Source: Paenibacillus oenotherae
GTDB taxonomy: Bacteria; Bacillota; Bacilli; Paenibacillales; Paenibacillaceae
DNA: 64,000 nucleotides
Assembly (NCBI RefSeq): GCF_019443105.1
Contig: NZ_JAHZIJ010000008.1
Location: forward strand, 1-64,000
Direction of reading: 5' to 3'
The notes beneath the pieces are model-generated. The model did no database searches. It was not told the DNA's origin and saw only the letters and a program-made list of their open reading frames with translations. The first letter of the stretch is position 1; each line of letters starts with the position of its first letter. A program made the position numbers and the translations under genes. Shown here in pieces: positions 21,538 to 29,198 of this stretch.

Positions 21538-22704
21538 GTGGGGAACGCTGAGAATGTAATTTATTTGGATCATGCAGCGACATCATGGCCCAAGCCTTCA
21601 ACGGTTATTGAAGCAGTAACAAGTGCGTTGGAGCATGATGCTGCCAACCCTGGCAGGGGTAGTCATGCAATGGCGGTTCGGGCCAGCAGGGTTCTGTTCG
21701 ATACACGTAAAATGCTGGCGAAGCTGTTCGCAATAAAAAATCCAAACGATATCGCATTTGCCATGAACGCGACGATGGCTTTGAATTTGGCCATAAAAGG
21801 TTATGTGCGCGAGGGAGATCATGTTATTGCAACGGCGGTTGAACACAACTCAGTCAGAAGACCGCTTGAATATTTGAGGAAGGCAATTGGAGTCGAGGTC
21901 ACTTATGTTGAAGCGGATGAGCAGGGGGAGCTTGAGGCTGCACAAGTGGAGAATGCGATTCAGAACAATACAAGACTGGTGATCGTCAATCACAGCTCGA
22001 ATTTATTTGGTTCGATATTGCCAGTAGCTGAGATTGGGAAGATAACGCGCAGCAGGGGGATTAAGCTGCTAGTTGATGCGGCGCAGACAGCCGGGATGAT
22101 CGGGATCGATGTTGAGGTGATGGGGATTGATATGCTCGCATTTCCGGGCCATAAAGGGCTGTTGGGGCCGCAAGGGACGGGTGGCCTGTATGTTCATCCC
22201 CAAGTCGATCTAACGCCGCTTCTGCATGGCGGTACGGGCAGTCAATCGGAATCCCCCGAGCAGCCGAGTGTTCGACCGGATTGTTATGAGGCAGGGACTC
22301 AGAATACACCGGGCCTTGCAGGGCTCAAAGCAGGGGTTCAATATGTGCTGCATGAGACGGTTGAAAAAATCCATACTAGAGAATGGACACTGACTCAGCG
22401 AATGATGGAAGGACTGCTTCAAGCAGGAGGAGTAAGGGTGCTTGGTCCCCGATTAGGCGAGCCAAGAACAGGTATTGTTTCTTTTGTTATTGAGGGAGCT
22501 GATCCTTCGGAAATTGCGTTCATTCTGGATCAACATTATAATATTGCTGTTCGATCCGGGTTTCACTGTACACCGCTTGCACATGCTGCAGCAGGAACAT
22601 TGGAGACAGGAGCAGTGCGAGCAAGTGTAGGTGTATTCACGACAGAACAGGAAGTCGATGCGATAGTGAATGCTGTCAAGGAAATCAAACAACATTATAA
22701 TTGA
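21538..22704 (+). CDS. class V aminotransferase, cysteine desulfurase-like
   Basis: The protein is a PLP-dependent class V aminotransferase of the cysteine desulfurase type. It has VIYLDHAATSWPKPSTV at the N-terminus, the PLP-lysine region DMLAFPGHKGLLGPQGTG and the mobile-loop cysteine in AVRSGFHCTPLAH. It probably removes sulfur from cysteine, but the acceptor cannot be told. The GTG at 21538 lies 6 bases after GGGGGAGG, so I prefer it to the in-frame GTGs at 21511 and 21532. The nearby DUF3343 protein, a proposed sulfur/selenium carrier, may be functionally related. Confidence 0.85.
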   Translation: MGNAENVIYLDHAATSWPKPSTVIEAVTSALEHDAANPGRGSHAMAVRASRVLFDTRKMLAKLFAIKNPNDIAFAMNATMALNLAIKGYVREGDHVIATAVEHNSVRRPLEYLRKAIGVEVTYVEADEQGELEAAQVENAIQNNTRLVIVNHSSNLFGSILPVAEIGKITRSRGIKLLVDAAQTAGMIGIDVEVMGIDMLAFPGHKGLLGPQGTGGLYVHPQVDLTPLLHGGTGSQSESPEQPSVRPDCYEAGTQNTPGLAGLKAGVQYVLHETVEKIHTREWTLTQRMMEGLLQAGGVRVLGPRLGEPRTGIVSFVIEGADPSEIAFILDQHYNIAVRSGFHCTPLAHAAAGTLETGAVRASVGVFTTEQEVDAIVNAVKEIKQHYN

Positions 22705-22735
22705 TGCTTTTCATGTGGTGGGGGAGAGAAACGCA

Positions 22736-23251
22736 ATGGAAGAATTCATACAACGCCCGATCGATGGGGTAACAATAGGTCTCGTCATTATCGTCTTGCT
22801 GCTAGTTATTCGAACGATGCTGCTGAAAAGCAAGCTGAAGAAGCTAGGACGCAGCTACGCTCAATTTATGAGTGGAACAGGTGTTGATGACCTCGATCGC
22901 GTCATTATCGAAATTAAGGATCGTCTCAGCCAGCAGGAGCAGGCGCAGCATAAGCTAAGAGAAACCGTCGAGGCAATGGGATTGCTGCTCAAGCAAAAGA
23001 GAGGCAATGTAGGCATACATCGATACAATGCATTTGCAGAACGCGGCAATGATCTCAGCTTCTCCATTGCAGTTGTTAACGATAATGAGGATGGCATGGT
23101 GCTTAGCGGGCTGCACAGCCGTGAACAGACCTTCGTATATGCCAAGCCGCTCAAAGCGGGGCAGTCGGAGTATCCGCTTACACCAGAAGAGAAGCAAGCC
23201 ATCACTCTTGCGTCGCAGCAGGAGTCGACTGGTGGACGTTCTTCGCGATAG
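22736..23251 (+). CDS. DUF4446 membrane-anchored protein
   Basis: The 171-residue protein has one N-terminal transmembrane helix (GLVIIVLLLVIRTMLL), then a coiled-coil-prone stretch (RVIIEIKDRLSQQEQAQHKL) and the DUF4446 core NVGIHRYNAFAERGNDLSFS and VLSGLHSREQTFVYAKPL. Function is unknown. ATG at 22736 has GGGGGAG upstream; an upstream TTG-initiated extension lacks support. Its last 50 bases overlap the convergent yyaC gene. Confidence 0.85.
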   Translation: MEEFIQRPIDGVTIGLVIIVLLLVIRTMLLKSKLKKLGRSYAQFMSGTGVDDLDRVIIEIKDRLSQQEQAQHKLRETVEAMGLLLKQKRGNVGIHRYNAFAERGNDLSFSIAVVNDNEDGMVLSGLHSREQTFVYAKPLKAGQSEYPLTPEEKQAITLASQQESTGGRSSR

Positions 23252-23795
23252 CCGTGAACAGGCTTTGTGCGATGATTTCGGACATGCGGATGACTAATTG
23301 CAAGCGGGTGTTCTGCAGGACGAAATATTCCATGAAACCGCCGACATTAACGATGCCGGTCATATGGATATCGCCGACAGGAGGAAGATCCTTGTTCACC
23401 CCTGCACCTGGACGGACAGGTCCTGAGCCTACTTGAATGCAGCCAACACTGGACACCTGCCCTAGACAAGCATCAATGCCGATAACGAACGGTTTGCGAA
23501 TTTGCTTATTGATTTCGATCAGCGTATCATCTAAATTCATAGCATGAACAGGCTCATCGAGCGTGCCGAATATTTCAAAATAAGGGCTGCGGTACTTGCT
23601 CAGGTAAGTTCCAACTAGTGGGCCTAGAGCGTCACCTGTAGAGCGGTCTGTGCCGATACAGACGACGACGAGCCTTTGCTGTTCATTGGATAAGCTGCTC
23701 ATGAGGTATGTCAGACGGTTGATGAGAAGGGTGTTCACATTGAGCTCTGTGTAGGGGACTTTCAAGGGCGTATCTTTCATACCTGCTAATCTCAT
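23202..23795 (-). CDS. yyaC: spore protease YyaC
   Basis: YyaC belongs to the germination-protease (GPR)-like hydrogenase-maturation fold and is annotated as a spore protein in sporulating Firmicutes. The protein, about 197 residues, shows VVVCIGTDRSTGDALGPLVG and VIGIDACLGQVSSVGCIQ, the family's metal/active-site segments. ATG at 23795 has GGGAGGAG six bases upstream; an upstream ATG at 23816 is in frame but lacks such a site. It converges on and overlaps DUF4446. Its presence supports a sporulating host. Confidence 0.9.
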   Translation of the reverse strand: MRLAGMKDTPLKVPYTELNVNTLLINRLTYLMSSLSNEQQRLVVVCIGTDRSTGDALGPLVGTYLSKYRSPYFEIFGTLDEPVHAMNLDDTLIEINKQIRKPFVIGIDACLGQVSSVGCIQVGSGPVRPGAGVNKDLPPVGDIHMTGIVNVGGFMEYFVLQNTRLQLVIRMSEIIAQSLFTAIAKNVHQSTPAATQE

Positions 23796-23899
23796 AGAAT
23801 CTCCTCCCGCAATCATGTGTTACTAGTATATGGATCGGACAACCAATTTATACTTGCACAGGCTGGAAGAGATTAAATCATGCGAAAGGAGGAGGGCAT

Positions 23900-24139
23900 G
23901 TGCTCATTGCTTTTGATTCTACCCAGCAAGCACTCCGTGCCGAAATGCTGCTAGAATATGCGGATATCGAAATAGACATATGTCCAACTCCTAAGGAAAT
24001 AACTGCTGGATGCGCGCTCTCCATTCATTTTCCTGAGGATGATTTGGGCACCGTCAAGCAAGTGATCCTGAATGAGAATGTTGAAGTGAGAGGGATATTC
24101 CGGCCATTGAATGGCGGCTACGAATTAATTGAAGAGTAA
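23900..24139 (+). CDS. DUF3343 protein, putative Se/S carrier-like
   Basis: The 79-residue protein starts MLIAFDSTQQALRAEMLLEYADIEIDICPTP, the DUF3343 pattern (YedF-associated, called putative Se/S carrier protein). The conserved single cysteine in IDICPTPKEI and the one in ITAGCALSI are candidates for persulfide carriage. The start is GTG with AAAGGAGGAGGGC upstream. The closeness to a cysteine-desulfurase-like gene makes a sulfur-transfer role reasonable but unproven. Confidence 0.85.
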   Translation: MLIAFDSTQQALRAEMLLEYADIEIDICPTPKEITAGCALSIHFPEDDLGTVKQVILNENVEVRGIFRPLNGGYELIEE

Positions 24140-24186
24140 TAGGAAGCTGATGCACAGGTAGTATAGAAAGAGGGGGAGAGAGCGAT

Positions 24187-24411
24187 ATGGAGCGTAAGCA
24201 ATTCGAACTTGGGGATATTGTGCAGATGAAGAAGCCGCATCCGTGCGGGACGAATGAGATGGAGATCATTCGCATGGGCATGGACATTAGAATGAAATGC
24301 GTGGGATGCAAGCATAGTGTGCTTGTTCCGCGGGCAAAGTTTGAGAAGAACATGAAGAAGGTGCTTCGCTCAGCTCCTGCATCTGATGAAGGCACCAGCG
24401 AGGGCAATTGA
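24187..24411 (+). CDS. DUF951 protein (YyzM-like)
   Basis: The 74-residue protein matches DUF951: MERKQFELGDIVQMKKPHPCG and MDIRMKCVGCKHSVLVPRAKFE. Cys-rich CG/CVGC positions could bind zinc. The function is unknown; the gene is conserved near parB in Firmicutes. Confidence 0.88.
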   Translation: MERKQFELGDIVQMKKPHPCGTNEMEIIRMGMDIRMKCVGCKHSVLVPRAKFEKNMKKVLRSAPASDEGTSEGN

Positions 24412-24475
24412 CCCGGTATTAAAAAAGCTTGCAAAGTAACAATCAGCGTGGTAAGATAATTCTTGCTGACGGAAT

Positions 24476-24566
24476 GGAGAGGTACCCAAGAGGCCCAAGG
24501 GGGCTGACTCGAAATCAGCTAGGCGTGTCACAGCGTGCGTGGGTTCGAATCCCACCCTCTCCGCCA
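24476..24566 (+). tRNA. tRNA-Ser (anticodon CGA)
   Basis: A class II tRNA of 91 bases: acceptor GGAGAGG pairs with CCTCTCC before an encoded CCA; the anticodon stem CTGA/TCAG encloses CTCGAAA, giving anticodon CGA for UCG. A long variable arm and the T-arm GTGGGTTCGAATCCCAC are present. A terminator follows. Confidence 0.97.
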
Positions 24567-24580
24567 TACATAACAATCAA

Positions 24581-24607
24581 GCGACTCTGTGCAGAGTCGC
24601 TTTTTTT
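24581..24607 (+). terminator. terminator after tRNA-Ser
   Basis: GCGACTCT/AGAGTCGC form a perfect 8-bp stem with loop GTGC, followed by seven T residues. Confidence 0.92.
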
Positions 24608-25053
24608 CATGATGCGGAAGGAACATCGGAGAGATGGTTGTTCCAATTCATCTTACAGGCTTATGAGCCTTGCTCCCGTTGTGAATTGTTATGCCGGCCG
24701 GGGCAGGCCTGCTTTGTCTAACCTTGCGCGTTCAGGGGCAAAACGGGGACTGCTCATAATGAACATGAAAAAAGGGCTCTTGCGAGCCCTCTTTCGACGG
24801 TGATTGATCGATTTGTAATTAGTCGGCACTACAAGCTTCTAAAGAATCTCGGTTCACCGGTTTTGTATCCGGTGTGCGTGTGTTACAGACACTGGTCTTT
24901 GGCACATCTCCTCGCTTCTATTTATGCTGAGTGGACAGAACTACCTTGCGGTTCTTGCTCCAAATGGTTCAATGGAACCACACCTCTCTTTGCACCGTCA
25001 TCAATTATAATGCTCAAGAAGCGGTTATCGTATACATCCTTCTTTACAAAATT
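24608..25053. other. intergenic region, no gene seen
   Basis: No supported coding region lies here. A hairpin AGGGCTC/GAGCCCT at 24773-24790 is followed on the minus strand by six T residues, so it is a terminator for the minus-strand YjzC-like gene to the right. The rest shows no recognisable motif. Confidence 0.5.
24766..24790 (-). terminator. terminator for the YjzC-like gene
   Basis: A 7-bp stem with loop GCAA, with a U-tract on the minus strand. It lies 264 bases downstream of the small minus-strand gene. Confidence 0.7.
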
Positions 25054-25233
25054 TTAATGCAGCCGCTTCCACTTGCGATCCTTATTGGATGTAGAGGGGA
25101 AAGGTTCACCTTTCTCAAGATGAACCTTCTTGGGGTTATTGACGCCCATATGGAACGACGCTTCACCGATCTCGATATACGTTCCTCCATTCGGCGCACG
25201 GTCGCCAGGTCTGAACTCCGTCCATTCGCCCAT
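25054..25233 (-). CDS. YjzC-like small protein
   Basis: A 59-residue protein begins MGEWTEFRPGDRAPNGGTYI, continues EIGEASFHMG and VHLEKGEPFPSTSNKDRKW, and ends KRLH. It resembles the YjzC family of small Bacillales proteins (FRPGEKAPNNG-type start, KGEKFP, NRKW). ATG at 25233 has a strong AGGAGGCGGC just upstream. The function is unknown. The gene is divergent from rpsF. Confidence 0.85.
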   Translation of the reverse strand: MGEWTEFRPGDRAPNGGTYIEIGEASFHMGVNNPKKVHLEKGEPFPSTSNKDRKWKRLH

Positions 25234-25399
25234 CTTATTGCCGCCTCCTCATGACTGGATTGTTGCACACAGAGCATGCTGTGCACATCATTAGTGTGCG
25301 ATGATTGCAACCCGTTCATGAACGGAAGAATGCGGAATTGGACAAGTTTATAATCATTACTTGTGGGTGAGCCCTGTTTTTGATATAGTAATATGGTAT

Positions 25400-25471
25400 G
25401 CGAGAAATTACACTTAGTAAATGACTCGCTCCTTGCTCCCTATAGGGGGCCGTTAGTCCAAAAGGAGGTGA
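25400..25471 (+). promoter_or_regulatory. candidate S6:S18 autoregulatory leader of rpsF
   Basis: CTCCTT (25429-25434) can pair with AAGGAG of the rpsF ribosome-binding site (25462-25467). Inside it, GCTCCC/GGGGGC forms a hairpin, immediately followed by CG of a CCG motif and then GTTAGTCC. A further stem GCGAG/CTCGC lies upstream. A conserved leader with a CCG-containing bulge bound by the S6:S18 complex is known for rpsF operons. The match here is by eye, so it is tentative. Confidence 0.5.
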
Positions 25472-25476
25472 AACAA

Positions 25477-25761
25477 ATGCGCAAATATGAAGTGATGTAT
25501 ATCATTCGTCCAGATGTGGAACAAGAGGCGCTGCAAGCACTCACTGACAAGTTCCAAGGTATCATCTCCAACGGCGGGGAAATCACAAAGCATGACGTGA
25601 TCGGTAAGCGCCGCCTTGCGTATGAGATCGAAAAGTTTCGTGACGGTATTTATGTCCTCGTTCATTTCAATGCAACTTCTGAAGTTGTAGCTGAACTTGA
25701 CCGCGTCATGAAAATTACGGATGAAGTTATCCGTTCTATGATCGTCAGAGACGTAGCTTAG
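25477..25761 (+). CDS. rpsF: ribosomal protein S6
   Basis: S6 is a 30S protein that binds S18. The 94-residue protein starts MRKYEVMYIIRPDVEQEALQ and has KHDVIGKRRLAYEIEKFRDG, the S6 pattern. The ATG at 25477 follows AAAGGAGGTGAAACAA. It is the first gene of the rpsF-ssb-rpsR operon. Confidence 0.97.
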   Translation: MRKYEVMYIIRPDVEQEALQALTDKFQGIISNGGEITKHDVIGKRRLAYEIEKFRDGIYVLVHFNATSEVVAELDRVMKITDEVIRSMIVRDVA

Positions 25762-25798
25762 TCTAAAACGCAAGGATGTTGATTGGAGGCGATAAACG

Positions 25799-26317
25799 AT
25801 GTTGAACCGTGTTATTCTGATTGGCAGATTAACAAAGGACCCGGAAATGCGCTATACTCCAGCGGGAGTTGCGGTAACGCAATTTACACTGGCTGTGGAT
25901 CGTCCGTTTAGCAGTGGTCAAGGCGAGAGGGAAGCTGATTTTATCCCGATCGTAACATGGCGCCAGCTTGCTGAGACATGTGCCAACTATTTGCGTAAAG
26001 GCCGCTTGACGGCGGTTGAAGGCCGTATTCAGGTGCGGAACTATGAGAACAACGAAGGCAAGCGCGTCTATGTGACGGAGATTATTGCTGACAACGTTCG
26101 TTTCTTGGAGTCCAACCGCGAAGGCGGAGCTTCACGTGAAGAGGGAGGCGGCGGCAACTACGGCGGCGGCCAAGGCAATGGAGGCGGCGGTTACAGCGGT
26201 GGCGGCTCGCAGGGCGGTGGAAGCCGATCCGGAGGCTCATCCAGGAACGACAATCGTGATCCGTTCTCTGATGACGGACGCCCGATCGACATATCGGAAG
26301 ATGATTTACCATTCTAA
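25799..26317 (+). CDS. ssb: single-stranded DNA-binding protein
   Basis: SSB coats single-stranded DNA and recruits repair and replication partners. The 172-residue protein has the OB fold ([40 protein letters not shown]), a long Gly/Ser-rich linker and the acidic interaction tip SEDDLPF. It lies between rpsF and rpsR, as in other Bacillales. Confidence 0.97.
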   Translation: MLNRVILIGRLTKDPEMRYTPAGVAVTQFTLAVDRPFSSGQGEREADFIPIVTWRQLAETCANYLRKGRLTAVEGRIQVRNYENNEGKRVYVTEIIADNVRFLESNREGGASREEGGGGNYGGGQGNGGGGYSGGGSQGGGSRSGGSSRNDNRDPFSDDGRPIDISEDDLPF

Positions 26318-26335
26318 TCGAAAGGACGGATGACA

Positions 26336-26614
26336 ATGAGCTTCAAGCAAAGAGAAGGCGGCGATGAGCGTCCAGAACGCAAATTCGGCGGTCGTAAAGG
26401 CCGTAACAAGCGCCGTAAAGTATGTTTCTTCACAGCTAACAAAATTAAACACATTGACTATAAAGATACGGACTTGCTCCGTAAATTCATCAGTGAGCGT
26501 GGAAAAATTTTGCCTCGCCGTGTAACTGGAACAAGTGCAAAATACCAACGCCTGTTGACAATCTCCATCAAGCGTTCGCGTCAAGTAGCGCTTTTGCCTT
26601 ACACAACGGAATAG
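26336..26614 (+). CDS. rpsR: ribosomal protein S18
   Basis: S18 pairs with S6 in the 30S platform. The 92-residue basic protein contains [20 protein letters not shown] and ends [16 protein letters not shown] use the ATG at 26336, nine bases after AAAGGA; the ATG at 26330 is too close to that site. A terminator follows. Confidence 0.96.
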   Translation: MSFKQREGGDERPERKFGGRKGRNKRRKVCFFTANKIKHIDYKDTDLLRKFISERGKILPRRVTGTSAKYQRLLTISIKRSRQVALLPYTTE

Positions 26615-26626
26615 GTTTAAGGAAGT

Positions 26627-26651
26627 GCAGCCCTTGCGGGCTGCCTTTTTT
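26627..26651 (+). terminator. terminator after rpsR
   Basis: GCAGCCC/GGGCTGC stem with loop TTGC, followed by CTTTTTT. Confidence 0.9.
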
Positions 26652-26737
26652 ATTTGCGCACGCAGAGATCTTTCTTCAGGTATGATGTGCGAGCGCTTGG
26701 TGAATATTATGCATAGCCATATGATCCATGATATAGT

Positions 26738-26770
26738 GAAGAAGCCGCCTCATCATGAGACGGCTTCTTC
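26738..26770 (-). terminator. terminator for the DUF4870 gene
   Basis: GAAGAAGCCG and CGGCTTCTTC form a 10-bp stem with an inner CTCA/TGAG stem. It lies 17 bases after the minus-strand stop; the U-tract is short. Confidence 0.65.
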
Positions 26771-26786
26771 ACCTGTAGTATGCATC

Positions 26787-27140
26787 TTAGAAACGATTCG
26801 CCTGTTGTTCGGCAATATCGCCAATGACGGGCAGCTTGAACCAACGACCTTGGTAAGCGAGCAGCATAAGTACAATCCACAGCACGAAGCCAATTGGAGT
26901 AATAAGCAGCCCGATCAGTGTCCCGATAATCGGAATAATGTTGATGACGATAGAAAAGACGAAAAGCGCTCCGAATACGATAATGGACTGCATCGCATGG
27001 AATTTAACAAAACGGCTGTTCTTCTCAACAACTAAGAATATAATTCCTGTAATAAAAGCACCTAAATAGCAGAGCAATCCGACGATCTTGGGATCCATGC
27101 CAGTCGAAGACGGATCTGGCGTCATGGATGGCGATTGCAT
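26787..27140 (-). CDS. DUF4870 membrane protein (Tic20-like)
   Basis: The 117-residue protein has a short polar N-terminus and three hydrophobic segments: IVGLLCYLGAFITGIIFLVV, SIIVFGALFVFSIVINIIP and LIGLLITPIGFVLWIVLMLL. The pattern with FVKFHAMQS between segments one and two is typical of DUF4870/Tic20-like proteins. The function is unknown. Confidence 0.85.
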   Translation of the reverse strand: MQSPSMTPDPSSTGMDPKIVGLLCYLGAFITGIIFLVVEKNSRFVKFHAMQSIIVFGALFVFSIVINIIPIIGTLIGLLITPIGFVLWIVLMLLAYQGRWFKLPVIGDIAEQQANRF

Positions 27141-27352
27141 GCAAAGTCACCCTTCCTGTTGATATTCTAGTTTAACTATATCGTATTATAGCAGAACTAT
27201 ACCGATTAGAGTTAAAAAATGTCATGGTTCAAAAGTCCAGATTTGTAATCATAAAATCGTTAAAGTTTTGTAACATTCCAGATCGCCAAATCGTTTAGAA
27301 TGGAGAAGATTCGTTTATATAGAAAAGGGAGAATAGGAGAGTTCATTACGAG

Positions 27353-28462
27353 ATGATAAAATCAACAAGTCGCAAGTCACGACGATGGAAATGGATAATG
27401 GGCATCATCACATTTGTCATATTGGTCGGCAGTGTCGGCTATTATAATCGGGTTGCATTAGGGATGTGGGGATTTGATATGTTCCTTGCAGGCGATGTAG
27501 AGAAGAAGCTGGAGAATTCCTACAAGCCGCTGGAAGGCCGCAATCCTCAGCAGGTTAGTTACAGGAAAGAAGCGCCATTCTCAATGCTGCTGCTCGGAGT
27601 CGATCAGCGAGACAAGGAGATCGGGCGTTCCGATACGATGATTTATACAGTAGTTCGTCCTTCGGACGGTGCCATTCTGATGATATCGATACCAAGGGAC
27701 ACGTACACGGAGATCGTGGGCAAGAAATCGAGAGCCGGTAATGAATTTTATGATAAAATCACTCATGCCTATGCATTTGGCGGCGCCAAGATGGCCGTAG
27801 AGACCGTGGAGAAGCTGTTCGGCCATTCCATTGACCATTACGCCTCCATTAATTTCAGCGGGTTCCGCGAGGTTATTGATGCGATGGACGGCATAGCGCT
27901 GCCGATTACGGAAGATCTGGTTAATGATGATGCTGATCATGAGAAGTTCATCGTTAAGGCAGGCCAAGACGTATACATGGGACAAGACGCGCTTAATTAT
28001 GTTCGTTTCCGGGAGGATGCCGGCGGTGATACGAGCCGTACGGGCCGTCATCAGGTCTTCCTCAATGCGATCATGAACAAGGCGGCCCAGGTGGAGCAGT
28101 GGAGCAACATTCCTGATTTCATCGATATTATGGGCAAAAATTTCAGCACCGATCTGACGCCGGAGCATATGATCGATCTTGCGAAGAGTATGCTGCAAAC
28201 CGACACGAGAACGATCTACAGCCATACGCTCAAAGGCAGCGGTCACCGGAAGAGCGACCATGGAGCCTGGTATTATTTTGCCGATGAAGATGACTTGACG
28301 CATGTGACAGATCTGATTGAAGCTTGGCTTGACCCGACGCTGTCGAAGGCACAGCTGCCGCTTCCAGGCGATTATGAGAAGAAGCCAAACAAGCCGGTGA
28401 AGCCGGTACAATCGTTGTCCTCTTCTTCCGCGACGAAGGCTACTTATGGCAGCAGCCGTTAG
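27353..28462 (+). CDS. LytR-CpsA-Psr family cell-wall glycopolymer ligase
   Basis: LCP proteins transfer teichoic-acid-like polymers from undecaprenyl carriers to peptidoglycan. The 369-residue protein has an N-terminal transmembrane helix (WKWIMGIITFVILVGSVGYY), then the LCP core: LLLGVDQRDKEIGRSDTMI, ISIPRDTYTEI (catalytic Arg) and VRFREDAGGDTSRTGRHQVF. The C-terminal tail is Pro/Lys/Ser rich. It stands alone, with AGGAGAG upstream, so its polymer is not known. Confidence 0.93.
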   Translation: MIKSTSRKSRRWKWIMGIITFVILVGSVGYYNRVALGMWGFDMFLAGDVEKKLENSYKPLEGRNPQQVSYRKEAPFSMLLLGVDQRDKEIGRSDTMIYTVVRPSDGAILMISIPRDTYTEIVGKKSRAGNEFYDKITHAYAFGGAKMAVETVEKLFGHSIDHYASINFSGFREVIDAMDGIALPITEDLVNDDADHEKFIVKAGQDVYMGQDALNYVRFREDAGGDTSRTGRHQVFLNAIMNKAAQVEQWSNIPDFIDIMGKNFSTDLTPEHMIDLAKSMLQTDTRTIYSHTLKGSGHRKSDHGAWYYFADEDDLTHVTDLIEAWLDPTLSKAQLPLPGDYEKKPNKPVKPVQSLSSSSATKATYGSSR

Positions 28463-28539
28463 GCAGCCAAGCATCCTGGCTCACAGCTCTCTATCGCTAT
28501 TCTGACCCAAGAATGAAGAAAGTGGGCGAAAATGAACGC

Positions 28540-28980
28540 ATGAACATTGCATTTTTCTTACTACCCAAGCAGGAAGTAGTCTGTATGACCCTGGACGCAA
28601 CGCTGCGTCAGACATTGGAGAGAATGGAGCATCACCGCTATACCGCTGTGCCGATCCTTGATCCGGATGGCGGGTATGCAGGGACAGTGACCGAGGGCGA
28701 TCTGCTCTGGTTTATGAAGAATAATCCGAATGTAACCTTCGAGCAGACGCATAAGGTAAAGCTGTCAGATGTTCAGATGAGGCTGTCCAATCGTCCTGTA
28801 CGCATTGATGCGAATATGGAGGATCTCATTCAATTGGCCAAAATGCAGAACTTCGTACCTGTCATCGATGATATGAACCGGTTTATCGGCATCGTCCGCC
28901 GGAGCGATATTATGGATTACTGCGAGAAGGTTATTGCTAATGACGCCATATCCGCTAGTAATGAAATGGTGGCGGGTTAA
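28540..28980 (+). CDS. CBS-domain protein
   Basis: The protein consists of a CBS pair. It starts MNIAFFLLPKQEVVCMTLDA, with CBS1 in MEHHRYTAVPILDPDGGYAG and CBS2 in AKMQNFVPVIDDMNRFIGIV. Such pairs bind adenine nucleotides or act as sensors. I chose the ATG at 28540 because this family begins MNIAFFLLPK; an ATG at 28513 is in frame. Neither has a strong ribosome-binding site. Confidence 0.85.
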   Translation: MNIAFFLLPKQEVVCMTLDATLRQTLERMEHHRYTAVPILDPDGGYAGTVTEGDLLWFMKNNPNVTFEQTHKVKLSDVQMRLSNRPVRIDANMEDLIQLAKMQNFVPVIDDMNRFIGIVRRSDIMDYCEKVIANDAISASNEMVAG

Positions 28981-29198
28981 GGAGAAGTTTGCGCTCCAGC
29001 CGGAACAGTAGTAGGATAGGAATAACGGCTGGGAATTGTAGGCAGATGAATGCTATCGCTTCACTACTCCGTATGGCAAGCATGTCTGTATGCAATAGGA
29101 ATGGAAGTGGATGTCCCTGTGAAGGGGATCCGATTCGCAATAAGCGCCGTCCTCTCCGGGGGACGGCGCTATATGTATGAGCGGCAGGAGGAACGTGG

